Assembly: GCF_000820125.1 (NCBI RefSeq)
Contig: NZ_CDBY01000023.1
Span: 1 to 64,000 of the forward strand
DNA length: 64,000 nucleotides
From: Aeromonas simiae
GTDB taxonomy: Bacteria; Pseudomonadota; Gammaproteobacteria; Enterobacterales; Aeromonadaceae
Direction: 5' to 3'
Part shown: positions 46,216-55,718 of the stretch, piece by piece
How positions within the stretch are numbered: the stretch's first letter is position 1
How the letters are laid out: each line of letters opens with the position of its first letter
Notes under the pieces: generated by a model
Seen by the model: only the letters and a program-made list of their open reading frames with translations
Told to the model about the DNA's origin: nothing
Database searches by the model: none
Made by a program: the position numbers and the translations under genes

Positions 46216-47568
46216 ATGCTCTCACTGCTTATCGGCACCCTGATCACCCTGCTGGTGGGCCGGGCCATCTTCAAAGGCTACTCCGCCACCGGCGTGCTGC
46301 TCGGCGGGGGCCTGCTGCTGCTGGCCATCACCGCCCTGATGGGTCGTCCTATTCTGCCGGCCAAGGTGGCCAGCACCGGTTATCTCGCCACCGATATCTT
46401 CGAATACGTCCGTTTCCTGCTCAACGATCGGGGCGGTGGACTCGGTATGCTGATCATGGTGCTGTGCGGTTTTGCCGGCTACATGGGCCACATCGGCGCC
46501 AACGACATCCTGGTCAAGCTGGCCAGCCGGCCACTGCGCATCATTCGATCGCCCTACCTCCTGCTGGTGGCGGCCTACCTGGTCGCCTGTGCCATGTCGC
46601 TGGCCGTCAGCTCAGCCACCGGACTCGGCGTACTGCTGATGGCGACCCTGTTCCCGCTGATGGTCAACATGGGGATCTCGCGCGGCGCGGCCGCCGCCGT
46701 GTGTGCCTCACCAGCGGCCATCATCCTCGCCCCCACCTCGGGGGACGTGGTGATGGCCGCCCAGGCCGCCAACATGGAGCTGCTCGACTTTGCCTTTCGC
46801 CTGACCCTGCCCATCTCCCTGCTCGCCATCGCCTGCATGGCGGTGACCCACTTCTTCTGGCAGCGTTACCTGGATCGCCGCGCCGGTGAGCGCAATGAGC
46901 CGGTGGCACCGAGTGAGCTCAAGACCACGGCGCCCGCCTTCTACGCCATCCTCCCCTTCACCCCCATCATCGGGGTGCTGATCTTCGATGGCAAATGGGG
47001 CCCCCAGCTCGACATCGTCACCATCATCGTCATCTGCATGGTGCTGGTCTGCCTGCTTGAGCTGCTGCGCCTTCGCAGTGGCCGGTTACTGCTCGACGGC
47101 TTGCAGGTGTGCTGGCGCCACATGGCCGACGCCTTCGCCGGCGTGGTGATGCTACTGGTCGGCGCCGGCGTGTTTGCCCAGGGCCTGATGACCATCGGCT
47201 TTATCGATACCCTGCTGGCCCAGGCCCAGAACTTCGGCTCCGGCGCCATGATCATGATGCTGGCCCTGGTGGTGATCACCACCCTCGCCGCCTTCACCAC
47301 AGGCTCGGGCAACGCCCCCTTCTACGCCTTCGTCGAGCTGATCCCGAGCCTGGCCACCAGCCTTGGCATCAACCCCGCCTACCTGGTGATCCCCATGTTG
47401 CAAGCCTCCAACCTGGGGCGCACCGTCTCGCCCGTTTCCGGCGTGGTGGTGGCCTGCTCAGGGATGGCCAACCTCTCCCCGTTCGAGGTGGTCAAGCGCA
47501 CCTCGCTGCCGGTGGCGGTCGGCCTGCTGGTGGTGATCCTGGCGACCCAGATCATGGTGCCGCTCTGA
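46216..47568 (+). CDS. dcuC: Anaerobic C4-dicarboxylate transporter DcuC
   Basis: The 450-residue inner-membrane transporter aligns along its length with E. coli DcuC. Landmarks are KGYSATGVLLGGGLLLL, FAGYMGHIGANDILVKLASRP, SLAVSSATGLGVLLMATLFP and TTGSGNAPFYAFVELIP. It exports succinate during anaerobic fumarate respiration. About a dozen hydrophobic helices are evident. I could not identify a convincing FNR site in the 158-bp upstream gap. Confidence 0.94.
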   Translation: MLSLLIGTLITLLVGRAIFKGYSATGVLLGGGLLLLAITALMGRPILPAKVASTGYLATDIFEYVRFLLNDRGGGLGMLIMVLCGFAGYMGHIGANDILVKLASRPLRIIRSPYLLLVAAYLVACAMSLAVSSATGLGVLLMATLFPLMVNMGISRGAAAAVCASPAAIILAPTSGDVVMAAQAANMELLDFAFRLTLPISLLAIACMAVTHFFWQRYLDRRAGERNEPVAPSELKTTAPAFYAILPFTPIIGVLIFDGKWGPQLDIVTIIVICMVLVCLLELLRLRSGRLLLDGLQVCWRHMADAFAGVVMLLVGAGVFAQGLMTIGFIDTLLAQAQNFGSGAMIMMLALVVITTLAAFTTGSGNAPFYAFVELIPSLATSLGINPAYLVIPMLQASNLGRTVSPVSGVVVACSGMANLSPFEVVKRTSLPVAVGLLVVILATQIMVPL

Positions 47569-47574
47569 CCGTAT

Positions 47575-47598
47575 GAGGGTCAGCCGAAGCTGGCCCTC
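47575..47598 (+). terminator. Hairpin after dcuC
   Basis: GAGGGTCAGC-CGAA-GCTGGCCCTC has a 10-bp stem with one G-T pair, and no U-run. Confidence 0.5.
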
Positions 47599-47657
47599 CC
47601 CCCTGACCCTGCGTTAGACTTGCCTCCCTTTCCTGCTGCATCGACGAAGGAGGCGCC

Positions 47658-49301
47658 ATGCCTGTAGCCCTTCATCTCGCCCACATGAGCGATTGCCACT
47701 CCCATTTCGACGGGGCGCCACTGCGCCTGCTGACGCCGGATGGCCAGAGTGTGATGCGCGAGTGCGGCGGCTATCCCAGAATAGCCACCCGCATCGCCCA
47801 GCTGCGGGCCGAGGCGCAGGCCTGCGCGACCCCCCACCTCTTCCTGCACGCCGGAGATACCTTCCAAGGGTCGCTCTATTTCAACCGGTTCAAGGAGCGG
47901 GCCAACGCCACCTTGCTCGGTCAGCTCGCCCCCGATGCCATGGTGATCGGCAACCACGAGTTTGATCTTGGCAACGAGGCGCTGCGCGACTTCATCCGCA
48001 CCGTCCCCTTCCCGGTGCTGGCCGCCAACCTAGACAACCGCCACGAGCCGAGCGAGGCCCAGGCGCCGCTGCGCGGCCTGCCCAACCTGTTCGATGCCGA
48101 ACGGCCATGGCTGGAAAAAAACCTGGGCGGAACCCGCTTCGCCCTGCTTGGCATCACCCTCTCCCAGATGGCCGACATCGCCAACCCCGATCCCCACACC
48201 CGCTTCCTACCGGTGGAGGAGACGCTGGCGCAGATCCTAGCGGCCATCCAAGGGGCCGGCATTCGCCACATCATTTTGTTGAGCCACCTGGGGATCGAGC
48301 AGGACAAGAAGCTGGCCGAGCGTTTTCCCCAGCTGAGCCTGATTGTCGGCGGCCACACCCACAGCCTGCTCGGGGATCTCTCCCATCTTGGGATCAGCCA
48401 CAGCGAGCCCTATCCGTTATGGCACGCCGGCGTACCGCTGTTTCACGCCGGCCACAGCGCCCAGACCCTCGGCGTCTGCCGCCTGCGGTTTGACGACACG
48501 GGCCGGGTGATCGAGGTCGATGGCCGCACCGAATGGCTGCTCTGGGAAGCGGTGGCCGAGCTGCCGACCCTGACGGCCGTCGCCCCCGAGCCCACTCTGG
48601 AGCAGCACCTGGCGCACCACTATCGCCCCGTGCTGAGCCAGATGGCGAGCCACTCCATCGCCACCCTGCCCGCCCCGCTGCACCATCAGCGCCTGCCCGA
48701 TGCCCAGCATCCCCATGGCAGCGAGCTGGCCCCGCTGGTGGCCGAAGCGATGCGCTGGAGTACCCGCGAGCAGGTCGGCCGGGTCGATTTCGCCTTGCAC
48801 AACGCCGGCGGGGTGCGCTGCTCACTGGAGGCAGGCCCCATCACCGAGGCCGACATCGCCGGGCGCCTGCTCCCCTTCGCCATCCCGCTCATTCTCTACG
48901 AGGTGTACGGCCAGGAGCTGATCGATGCCCTTGAGGGGGCCATCAACAACGCCACCGACAACGGCGTGGTCGGCAACGGCAGCGGCAGCTTCCCCTATGT
49001 GGCCGGCCTCGACTACCGCTATGACGCCGATGCGCCGCTTGGCAAGCGCATCACCCGCCTGCGCTGGGAGGCCGCGCCCGGCCAGTGGGAGAGCGTGGCG
49101 CCCCAGGCGTGCTATCGCGGTGTGTCGAGCGCCTACACGGCGGCCGGCAAAGAGGGTTACATGGCGCTGCGACGCACCCTCTCGCACCCGCGCCGCGAGC
49201 TGGGGCTGACCCTGGCCGATGCGTTCGTGCGCTGGGCCCGCCATCAGGGCAGCCTGACCGCCCGCTCTCCGCTCGGACACTACCAACCCCGGCGCGCCTG
49301 A
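47658..49301 (+). CDS. 5'-nucleotidase/UshA-type bifunctional metallophosphatase
   Basis: The 547-residue protein has the calcineurin-like metallophosphatase motifs DCHSHFDG, HAGDTFQGSLYF, GNHEFDLGNEAL and GGHTHS. A 5'-nucleotidase C-terminal domain (about 340-520; FALHNAGGVRCSLEAGPIT, LPFAIPLILYEVYGQEL) follows. Unlike UshA there is no signal peptide: the protein begins MPVALHLAHMSDCHSH directly at strand 1, so it is probably cytoplasmic. AGGAGGCGCC precedes the ATG. Confidence 0.88.
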   Translation: MPVALHLAHMSDCHSHFDGAPLRLLTPDGQSVMRECGGYPRIATRIAQLRAEAQACATPHLFLHAGDTFQGSLYFNRFKERANATLLGQLAPDAMVIGNHEFDLGNEALRDFIRTVPFPVLAANLDNRHEPSEAQAPLRGLPNLFDAERPWLEKNLGGTRFALLGITLSQMADIANPDPHTRFLPVEETLAQILAAIQGAGIRHIILLSHLGIEQDKKLAERFPQLSLIVGGHTHSLLGDLSHLGISHSEPYPLWHAGVPLFHAGHSAQTLGVCRLRFDDTGRVIEVDGRTEWLLWEAVAELPTLTAVAPEPTLEQHLAHHYRPVLSQMASHSIATLPAPLHHQRLPDAQHPHGSELAPLVAEAMRWSTREQVGRVDFALHNAGGVRCSLEAGPITEADIAGRLLPFAIPLILYEVYGQELIDALEGAINNATDNGVVGNGSGSFPYVAGLDYRYDADAPLGKRITRLRWEAAPGQWESVAPQACYRGVSSAYTAAGKEGYMALRRTLSHPRRELGLTLADAFVRWARHQGSLTARSPLGHYQPRRA

Positions 49302-49392
49302 AAAGTGAAGAAATCATGGCGGCCCCATTGTCTCCCGGGGCCGGGATGGGCAAGATAGCGGCACCTTGTCCATCCGTACCGCCTTTTTGCCG

Positions 49393-51042
49393 ATGAACCG
49401 TCCGATGCGCCTCGCGCCGCCCCGTCACTATCCTTTTCTGCCACCCTCGGTGATCATACTGACCGCCCTGCTGGCGCTGCTCTTCTGCCTGCGTAATCCG
49501 CTGGTCTATGCCATGGCACCGGGGTTTGATGCCTCCCTGTTCGCCGTCATGGGCAAGATGTGGGCCGACGGTGGCGTGCTCTATCGCGACATGATCGACA
49601 TCAAGGGGCCGATGATCTTCGCCATCGACGCCCTCGGTTATCTGCTGGGCGGCTTTCGCGGCATCTGGGGGTTGGAGTGGCTCGCCTGCTGGCTCGGCCT
49701 GCTGGCCAGCTGGCATGCCTTAGAGCAGCTCGAGCTCTCGACCCGGACCCGCCTTGGTAGCCTGCTTGCCATCCTGGCGCTCTACGGCACCCGCTACTAC
49801 TACGGCAACATGACCGAGGACTGGACCTTCCACCTCGCCCTCATCGGCCAGTGGGCCTTCATCACCCTGCTGCTCGACGGACGCTTTCGCCTCCTGCCGG
49901 CGCTGGTGGCCGGCCTCACCTTCGCCATCGTGGCCTGGATGCGGATGAACAACGGCGCCCTGTGGGGAGGCTGGTATCTGACCCTGTTTGTGCTGTGGAT
50001 CATCCACAACCAGTGGCGCAGTGCCCTGCTGCTGCTGCTCTCGAGTCTGGGATGCCTGGCACTGGTGGGCGCTCCGCTGCTCGCCTACTTCCGCCACTAC
50101 GGCGTGCTCGATGAGTTCGTTTACTACTCCTTCTCCATCTTCTTCGAGGGGAGCTACGGCAATGGCACCTCGCTGGCCGTCGGCGCCGTCGGGCTGTTTC
50201 GCACCGGCCTTGTCATGCTGCTGCCGGCCTTCGTGCTGGTATTGCTGGCGCGCAACTGGCACTGGAGCCTGCCGGTACTGTCCGCCACCCTGCTCGGGGT
50301 GCTGTTCACCCTGATCGCCAACTCGGTCTCGGGCCATGTGTTCGATCACTACGACGTGCTCTATCTGCAACTGGGCCTGCTGCCGCTCGCCTGCTTGCTG
50401 GATCGCAGCAAGGAGCAGGGGGATGCCCTGGCCCTGCTCTGTGTCGGCAGCGTGATCCTCACCGCCGCCTGGCTGCTGGCCCAGCAGCTCGGCTTTGGTT
50501 GGAGTACCAAGGAGTGGTCACTGGAGCGGGTGCGCGAAGTGCTGGGTACCAGCCTGCTGTGGGCCCTGCCGGTATTGGTGCTGGTGCCACTGTGGCGCGC
50601 CTGGGATGTGCGCAGCCTCACCCCCTGGCTGGCGACCCTGGCCATGCTGATCGTGATGATCGACAACGCCTGGGACGGCACCGAGATGGGGCGCCCGTTC
50701 AATCCGGCGGCCCAGCTGCGCGTCGATCGGGTGCTGGCCGAGAGTCAGCCCGGCGACACCCTCTGGGTCGATGGGATCTGGCCCCAGTACTACCTCTGGA
50801 CCGATCGCACCCCGGCCTCGCCCTATCTCTTCTTTGCCAACGTCAATCCCCCCTATGACGTGCGCGAACGCACCCTGGAGAGCCTCAAGCGCCAGCAGCC
50901 GAAGTTCATCATCGGCAAGCAGGCGCGCTTTAACGAGATGATCGCCAGCTTGCAAAAGCAACCCCCCTCGACCCAGGCCTTCTATCTCTACCTGCTGGAT
51001 CACTACGAGCAGGTCGCCGACGGCCTCTATCGTCGCCGCTAA
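49393..51042 (+). CDS. Multi-pass membrane protein, glycosyltransferase family 39-like
   Basis: This protein of about 549 residues has roughly ten or more membrane helices. The first periplasmic loop reads FDASLFAVMGKMWADGGVLYRDMIDIKGPMIF, the PMT/ArnT-like pattern where an Asp and a D-KGP segment contact a lipid-linked sugar. The C-terminal 100 residues are soluble (NPPYDVRERTLESLKRQQPKFI). It probably transfers sugars from a polyprenyl carrier; acceptor unknown. The frame begins with TTG at 49366. The ATG at 49393 is chosen but has no clear ribosome-binding site, so the start is uncertain. Confidence 0.75.
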   Translation: MNRPMRLAPPRHYPFLPPSVIILTALLALLFCLRNPLVYAMAPGFDASLFAVMGKMWADGGVLYRDMIDIKGPMIFAIDALGYLLGGFRGIWGLEWLACWLGLLASWHALEQLELSTRTRLGSLLAILALYGTRYYYGNMTEDWTFHLALIGQWAFITLLLDGRFRLLPALVAGLTFAIVAWMRMNNGALWGGWYLTLFVLWIIHNQWRSALLLLLSSLGCLALVGAPLLAYFRHYGVLDEFVYYSFSIFFEGSYGNGTSLAVGAVGLFRTGLVMLLPAFVLVLLARNWHWSLPVLSATLLGVLFTLIANSVSGHVFDHYDVLYLQLGLLPLACLLDRSKEQGDALALLCVGSVILTAAWLLAQQLGFGWSTKEWSLERVREVLGTSLLWALPVLVLVPLWRAWDVRSLTPWLATLAMLIVMIDNAWDGTEMGRPFNPAAQLRVDRVLAESQPGDTLWVDGIWPQYYLWTDRTPASPYLFFANVNPPYDVRERTLESLKRQQPKFIIGKQARFNEMIASLQKQPPSTQAFYLYLLDHYEQVADGLYRRR

Positions 51043-51048
51043 ATCCGC

Positions 51049-51072
51049 AGGGGCCACCATCCGGTGGCCCCT
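51049..51072 (+). terminator. 10-bp hairpin between the membrane protein gene and ygjP
   Basis: AGGGGCCACC-ATCC-GGTGGCCCCT has no U-run. It may attenuate or stabilise mRNA ends rather than terminate. Confidence 0.45.
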
Positions 51073-51090
51073 GGTGTTAAGGAAACCCTT

Positions 51091-51585
51091 ATGCAGTTGC
51101 CCTATCTAAGCGGCTACCCCGATCACCTGCTCGAGCAGGTACGCACCCTGATCCGCGAGCAGCGCCTCGGCCCCCTGCTGGCCAAACGCTATCCCCAGCG
51201 CCACACCACCCAGAGCGACGCGGCCCTGCGCGACTACACCATGGATCTCAAGGCGCGCTACCTGAAAAGCTCCTCCCCCCTCTCCAAGGTGGTGTTCGAC
51301 GGCAAGATCAACATCATCAAGGATGCCCTCGGGCTGCACAGCTATGTCAGCCGGGTGCAGGGAAACCGGCTCAAGGCCAAGAACGAGATCCGCATCGCCG
51401 CTCTGTTCAAGGAGGCGCCTCCTGAGTTTCTCGAGATGATCGTGGTGCACGAGCTGGCCCACCTGCGCGAAAAGGATCACAACAAGGCCTTCTACCAACT
51501 GTGCTGCCATATGTGTCCGCACTATCATCAGTGGGAATTTGACATGCGCCTGTCGCTCACTTGGCGCGATCTCGACAAGGAGTGA
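51091..51585 (+). CDS. ygjP: YgjP-type zinc metallopeptidase-like protein
   Basis: The 164-residue protein has the zinc site HELAH (H120, E121, H124) with a third histidine at H130 (REKDHNKAFY), the arrangement of the YgjP/DUF45 family. RYLKSSSPLSKVVFDGKINII precedes it. The start at 51091 has AAGGAAACCC upstream. The stop is 3 bp before the next gene, whose GTG sits behind AAGGAG formed by the end of this gene, so the pair is coupled. Family members are presumed hydrolases without an assigned substrate. Confidence 0.85.
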   Translation: MQLPYLSGYPDHLLEQVRTLIREQRLGPLLAKRYPQRHTTQSDAALRDYTMDLKARYLKSSSPLSKVVFDGKINIIKDALGLHSYVSRVQGNRLKAKNEIRIAALFKEAPPEFLEMIVVHELAHLREKDHNKAFYQLCCHMCPHYHQWEFDMRLSLTWRDLDKE

Positions 51586-51588
51586 TCC

Positions 51589-52368
51589 GTGCCCCTTTTG
51601 CGTTGGCTGCTGCTCTTTCCCCTGCTGGTGCAGGCACCGCTGGCCGCCGAGCGCTGGCAACGTGATGCCTATCTGACCGAGAGCTTCATCACCGTCGCCC
51701 TCGGCCGTGAATACCAGCCCGGCCAGGACACGACACTTACCCGCTGGGAGCAGCCGCTGCGTTATTTTCTGGTCAACCAGAGCGGAGATAAGGCGCAGCA
51801 GCGCGAGCTGGTAACGGTACAGATGGCTCATCTGGCACGCCTGACCGGCCTTTCAATACAACCGGTACAACACGAGGCAGCCGCTAATCTGGTGGTGGTG
51901 ATGACGCGCCAGGCGCAGATGGGGGACTGGATTGAGCGGCGGATGGGCGATAGCGCCGATGTGCTGGCCGCACGTCAAAACGGGCTCTGCCTCGGCCATT
52001 TTAGCAGCCGAGGCCAGCTAGGGATCGTCCGCGCCACCGTGCTCATTCCGACCGATCGGGCCCGCGACAAGGGAAAATTGCTCGACTGCGTGGTCGAGGA
52101 GCTGACCCAGGTGATGGGGCTGCCCAACGATTCGGATCGGGTCTTCCTCTCCATCTTCAATGACCGCAGCATCGATCACTTCCTCAGCCCGCTCGACTAC
52201 CTGCTTATCCGCATGCTCTACTCCCCAGGGATGCGCAGCGGCATGAACGAACGCGAGGTGCGGGCGGCCCTGCCCGCCATATTGGCCCGGCTGCGCCAGC
52301 AAGGTGAGCTGCGCAATGCGCCGCGCCGGGTCAACGAAGGGAGTCTGCGCCAGTGGGCCGGGCTGTGA
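51589..52368 (+). CDS. DUF2927 family exported protein
   Basis: The 259-residue protein has a signal peptide (MPLLRWLLLFPLLVQAPLAA). The central region has LVVVMTRQAQM, a Cys pair (CLGHF, LLDCVVEELTQVMGLPNDSD) and FLSPLDYLLIRMLYSP, all typical of DUF2927. Glu residues in EELTQ resemble those of metallopeptidase-like folds, but no HExxH is present. It is translated from a GTG at 51589 with a strong AAGGAG and is likely co-transcribed with ygjP. Confidence 0.8.
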   Translation: MPLLRWLLLFPLLVQAPLAAERWQRDAYLTESFITVALGREYQPGQDTTLTRWEQPLRYFLVNQSGDKAQQRELVTVQMAHLARLTGLSIQPVQHEAAANLVVVMTRQAQMGDWIERRMGDSADVLAARQNGLCLGHFSSRGQLGIVRATVLIPTDRARDKGKLLDCVVEELTQVMGLPNDSDRVFLSIFNDRSIDHFLSPLDYLLIRMLYSPGMRSGMNEREVRAALPAILARLRQQGELRNAPRRVNEGSLRQWAGL

Positions 52369-52520
52369 GCAACCCGCCAGTCGCTGCAGACCCAGGATGG
52401 GGAGTGGCGTGCCGCCTAGGGATGAAGAGGCCGGCCAGTTGCCAACGCGTTTCATCAAGCGTTGCTTGCCCCGCGACCGCCCATGACGGGGCCGATCGCA
52501 GCACCACGCCGAGCATAAAA

Positions 52521-52541
52521 CGGGGCCCAAGGCCCCGCTTT
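52521..52541. terminator. Terminator between the DUF2927 gene and dinI
   Basis: CGGGGCC-CAA-GGCCCCG followed by CTTTA on the plus strand and by TTTTA on the minus strand. The two genes are convergent. Confidence 0.7.
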
Positions 52542-52552
52542 ATGTGCTTGCC

Positions 52553-52804
52553 TCAGGCGGCGGACTCCTCTTCCGGCATCCAGCTGTCGGCATCCTCCCA
52601 CACCGACTGCACCAGCGCCTCGACCTCCTCTTTCTCTTCACGGCTGGCACGGGTCACGTTCATGGCCATGGCACTGCCGGCCGCGACCCTGACCTGTACG
52701 TCGGGGTAGTGCTCTTCCAGCCGGGTGAGCAGCGCCTGATAAAGGGCATCCATGATGCTCTGGGATACCTGATGCTTGCGGTCGATGATGATTTCAACTT
52801 TCAT
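52553..52804 (-). CDS. dinI: DinI-family SOS protein
   Basis: The 83-residue protein matches E. coli DinI in layout. An opening strand (MKVEIIIDRKHQV) leads to helix 1 (ALYQALLTRLEEHYPD), a strand (VQVRVAAGSAMAMNV) and a C-terminal acidic helix (REEKEEVEALVQSVWEDADSW). DinI modulates RecA filaments and UmuD cleavage. The frame continues upstream, but the ATG at 52804 gives the family start. A LexA box at 52838-52857 lies 34 bp upstream. Confidence 0.9.
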   Translation of the reverse strand: MKVEIIIDRKHQVSQSIMDALYQALLTRLEEHYPDVQVRVAAGSAMAMNVTRASREEKEEVEALVQSVWEDADSWMPEEESAA

Positions 52805-52837
52805 CCGTGTGCGCCTCATGTTACGCATTGTGAAAAC

Positions 52838-52857
52838 ACCTGTATTTTTGTACAGTA
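52838..52857. promoter_or_regulatory. LexA (SOS) box in the dinI-ycaQ divergent promoter
   Basis: ACCTGTATTTTTGTACAGTA has the core CTG-N10-CAG. It is 34 bp from the dinI start on one side and 48 bp from the ycaQ start on the other, so it could act on both. Confidence 0.85.
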
Positions 52858-52904
52858 CATTGGCGTTGTAAAGCCCTTTCCTCTTTCCACGGCATGGAGG
52901 CCCC

Positions 52905-54083
52905 ATGGATAACCCCTTCTCCCCGCTCGAATGGCGCCGTATCAACCTGAGCCGCCAGGGGCTGCTGACCCCACCGACCGACCTGGCCGAGGCCGTGGCG
53001 CGCCTCGGTTATGTGCAGATCGACGCCATCCACGTGGTCGAGCGGGCCCACCACCATGTGCTGCACAGCCGCCTACCCGGCTACCATGGCGCCATGCTGG
53101 GCGAGGCGCTCGAGCGAGGCGAGCTGTTTGAGTACTGGTCCCACGCCGCCGCCCTGCTGCCGATGCAGGATTACCGCTTCAGCCTGCCGCGCAAGCTGGC
53201 CCTGCGCGAAGGGCAGCGCCATTGGTTCGAGCGCGACGCCCCCGTCATGGGGGAGGTACTGGCCCGCATCAGTGCCGAGGGGCCGCTCAAGGCAAGCGAC
53301 TTCCAGCATCCGGGCCATAAGGGGGGCTGGTGGGAGTGGAAGCCGGCCAAGCGCGCGCTTGAGCAGCTGTTCATGGAGGGGGCCTTGATGGTGCGCCGGC
53401 GCGAGCGCTTCCAGAAGGTGTTCGATCTGACCGAGCGGGTGCTGCCGGCCGGCGTCGACACCCGCCCCCCGAGCGACGAGGAGTTCGCCTTTCATCTTGT
53501 GCGCCGCTTCATCGAGGCCCATGGCTACGGCACCTTGAAGCAGATGGGCTATCTGCGGCGCAATGTGCAGCCACACCTCAAGGCCGCGCTGGCAGCGCTG
53601 CACGAATCAGGCGAGCTGGCCTGTTTCAGCGCCCATGGCCAGACCCACTGGTTCGATGCCGCCTTGCAGATGCCCCCTGCCCTGCCTGATCGGGTCTGGC
53701 TGCTCAATCCGTTTGATAACCTGCTGATCCAGCGCGAGCGGCTGCGCCACTGGTTCGATTTTGACTATCAGCTCGAGGTCTATCTGCCCGAAGAGAAGCG
53801 GCGCTTTGGCTACTACACCCTGGCGGTGCTGTGGCAGGAGCAGTTCATCGGCCGCCTCGATGTCAAAGCCGACAGGGCGCGCCACCTGCTACAACTGCGC
53901 CGCCTGACCCTGGAGCCCGCAGCCTATGACGCGGCGGGCGGACTGCGCCCCTTCCTGCCGGCACTGGAAGCGGCGCTGGCCGATTATGCCCGCTTTAACG
54001 GCTGCACCCGCTGGAAGCTCGAGGCATGCAGCGACCGCACCCTGCGCAGCCACTACCGCAAACAGCAGTGGCTGGCGGATTAA
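52905..54083 (+). CDS. ycaQ: YcaQ-type DNA glycosylase (AlkX, HTH_42 superfamily)
   Basis: The 392-residue winged-helix protein contains the catalytic Q-x-D motif GYVQIDAI (Q38, D40). Y-rich landmarks of YcaQ follow: RAHHHVLHSRLPGY, FEYWSHAAALLPMQDY, WEWKPAKRALEQLFM and LLNPFDNLLIQRERL. E. coli YcaQ unhooks nitrogen-mustard interstrand crosslinks and other alkylated bases. GGCATGGAGGCCCC precedes the ATG. It is divergent from dinI across a LexA box, which suggests damage induction here. Confidence 0.9.
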   Translation: MDNPFSPLEWRRINLSRQGLLTPPTDLAEAVARLGYVQIDAIHVVERAHHHVLHSRLPGYHGAMLGEALERGELFEYWSHAAALLPMQDYRFSLPRKLALREGQRHWFERDAPVMGEVLARISAEGPLKASDFQHPGHKGGWWEWKPAKRALEQLFMEGALMVRRRERFQKVFDLTERVLPAGVDTRPPSDEEFAFHLVRRFIEAHGYGTLKQMGYLRRNVQPHLKAALAALHESGELACFSAHGQTHWFDAALQMPPALPDRVWLLNPFDNLLIQRERLRHWFDFDYQLEVYLPEEKRRFGYYTLAVLWQEQFIGRLDVKADRARHLLQLRRLTLEPAAYDAAGGLRPFLPALEAALADYARFNGCTRWKLEACSDRTLRSHYRKQQWLAD

Positions 54084-54194
54084 CGCGGTGCAGGCCGAGC
54101 CATTTGCCGCGCTTTGGTTTACCATGGTCACACCTTGCTGCGGTGCCCGCCACCGCCCAACCTTGAGCGGCAACGCCGCCCCATCTTGGACACC

Positions 54195-55622
54195 ATGAGC
54201 AAAACAGCACATTCCGGCTCCCAGCCCACCCTCTACTTCCACGATTACGAGACCTTCGGGATCAGTCCGGCCAGGGATCGGCCGGCCCAGTTTGCCGGAG
54301 TACGCACCGATCTCGACTTCAACCTCATCGGCGATCCGCTGGTCATCTACTGCAAGCCGCCGGCGGACTACCTGCCCGAGCCGGAAGCCTGCCTCATCAC
54401 CGGTATCACACCGCAAAAAGCCCAGCGCGACGGGTTGTGCGAGGCCGACTTCATCCGTCAGATCCACGACGAATTCGCCGCGCCGGGCACCTGCGTGCTC
54501 GGCTACAACAGCATTCGCTTCGACGACGAGGTGACCCGCTACACCCTCTATCGCAACTTTTACGATCCGTACGCCTACAGCTGGCAGAACGGCAACTCGC
54601 GCTGGGACATCCTCGACATGGTGCGCGCCTGCTACGCCCTGCGCCCGGAGGGCATCCAATGGTGCTTCGATGACGAGGGCAAGCCGAGCTTCAAGCTCGA
54701 GAACCTGACCCGAGCCAACGGCATCGGCCACGAGCAGGCCCACGACGCCCTCTCGGACGTGCTGGCCACCATCGCCATGGCCAAGCTCATCAAGACCGCC
54801 CAGCCACGCCTGTTTGACTACCTGTTCGAGCTGCGCAGCAAGCACAAGGTGAAGGCGCTCATCGACGTGGTGAACATGAAGCCGCTGGTGCACGTCTCGG
54901 GCATGTTCTCCCCCTGGCAGGGGGGCGCCAGCTGGGTGTCGCCGCTCGCTTGGCATCCGACCAACCAGAACGCGGTGATCGTGGTCGATCTCACCCGCGA
55001 TCCCCAGGTGCTGCTCGATTTAGACGCCGCCGCCCTGCGCGAGCGCCTCTACACCCGTAAAGAGGATCTCGGCGAGCTGGCCGCGGTGCCGGTCAAGCTG
55101 GTGCACATCAACAAGTGCCCTGTGCTGGCGCCCGCCGCCACCTTGACGGCAGAGCGCGCCGACGAGCTGGGCATCGATCGCGAGCAGTGCCGCAAGAGCC
55201 TGGATCTGCTGCGCCGTCACCCGGAGATCCGCGAAAAGCTGGTCGAGGTATTCAGCCAGGAGTGGCAAGGCCCGGCCGACAGCGACCCCGATACCCAGCT
55301 CTATGCCGGCTTCTTCGGTCAGGGCGACAAGGCGGCCATGGAGTTGGTGCGCGCCACCCCCCCTGAGCTGCTCGGGGAGCGGGCCTTCTCGTTTAGCGAT
55401 GCGCGCCTGCCCGAGCTGCTGTTTCGCTACCGGGCCCGCAACTGGCCGCACACCTTAAACGACGACGAGACGCGCCGCTGGCGTAGCCACTGCGCCGACT
55501 ACTTTGCCACCCGTCTGCCCGATTACGCTCCGCGCTTGGAGGCGCTGGCCAGCCAGTATCAGGACGACGAGAAGCGTTTTACCCTGCTGCGCCAGCTCTA
55601 CCTTTACCTGGAAAATCTGTGA
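54195..55622 (+). CDS. sbcB: Exodeoxyribonuclease I
   Basis: The 475-residue DEDD-family 3'-5' single-strand exonuclease has motif I FHDYETFG (D17, E19), then GYNSIRFDDEVTRY and a late motif HEQAHDALSDVLATI. The SH3-like and C-terminal helical regions that clamp DNA follow. Length equals E. coli ExoI. The ATG at 54195 gives the usual MS...TLYFHDYETFG opening. The upstream open frame to 54114 lacks family sequence. Confidence 0.96.
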   Translation: MSKTAHSGSQPTLYFHDYETFGISPARDRPAQFAGVRTDLDFNLIGDPLVIYCKPPADYLPEPEACLITGITPQKAQRDGLCEADFIRQIHDEFAAPGTCVLGYNSIRFDDEVTRYTLYRNFYDPYAYSWQNGNSRWDILDMVRACYALRPEGIQWCFDDEGKPSFKLENLTRANGIGHEQAHDALSDVLATIAMAKLIKTAQPRLFDYLFELRSKHKVKALIDVVNMKPLVHVSGMFSPWQGGASWVSPLAWHPTNQNAVIVVDLTRDPQVLLDLDAAALRERLYTRKEDLGELAAVPVKLVHINKCPVLAPAATLTAERADELGIDREQCRKSLDLLRRHPEIREKLVEVFSQEWQGPADSDPDTQLYAGFFGQGDKAAMELVRATPPELLGERAFSFSDARLPELLFRYRARNWPHTLNDDETRRWRSHCADYFATRLPDYAPRLEALASQYQDDEKRFTLLRQLYLYLENL

Positions 55623-55718
55623 CTTTGTGAGCCCGCTCTCGCCTTTTCTCTTTTCGGTCTGGGGGCAGAGCGGGCATACTGCAAGAGGATGACCTGCGTG
55701 CAACTGCCGAGGAAAAGG

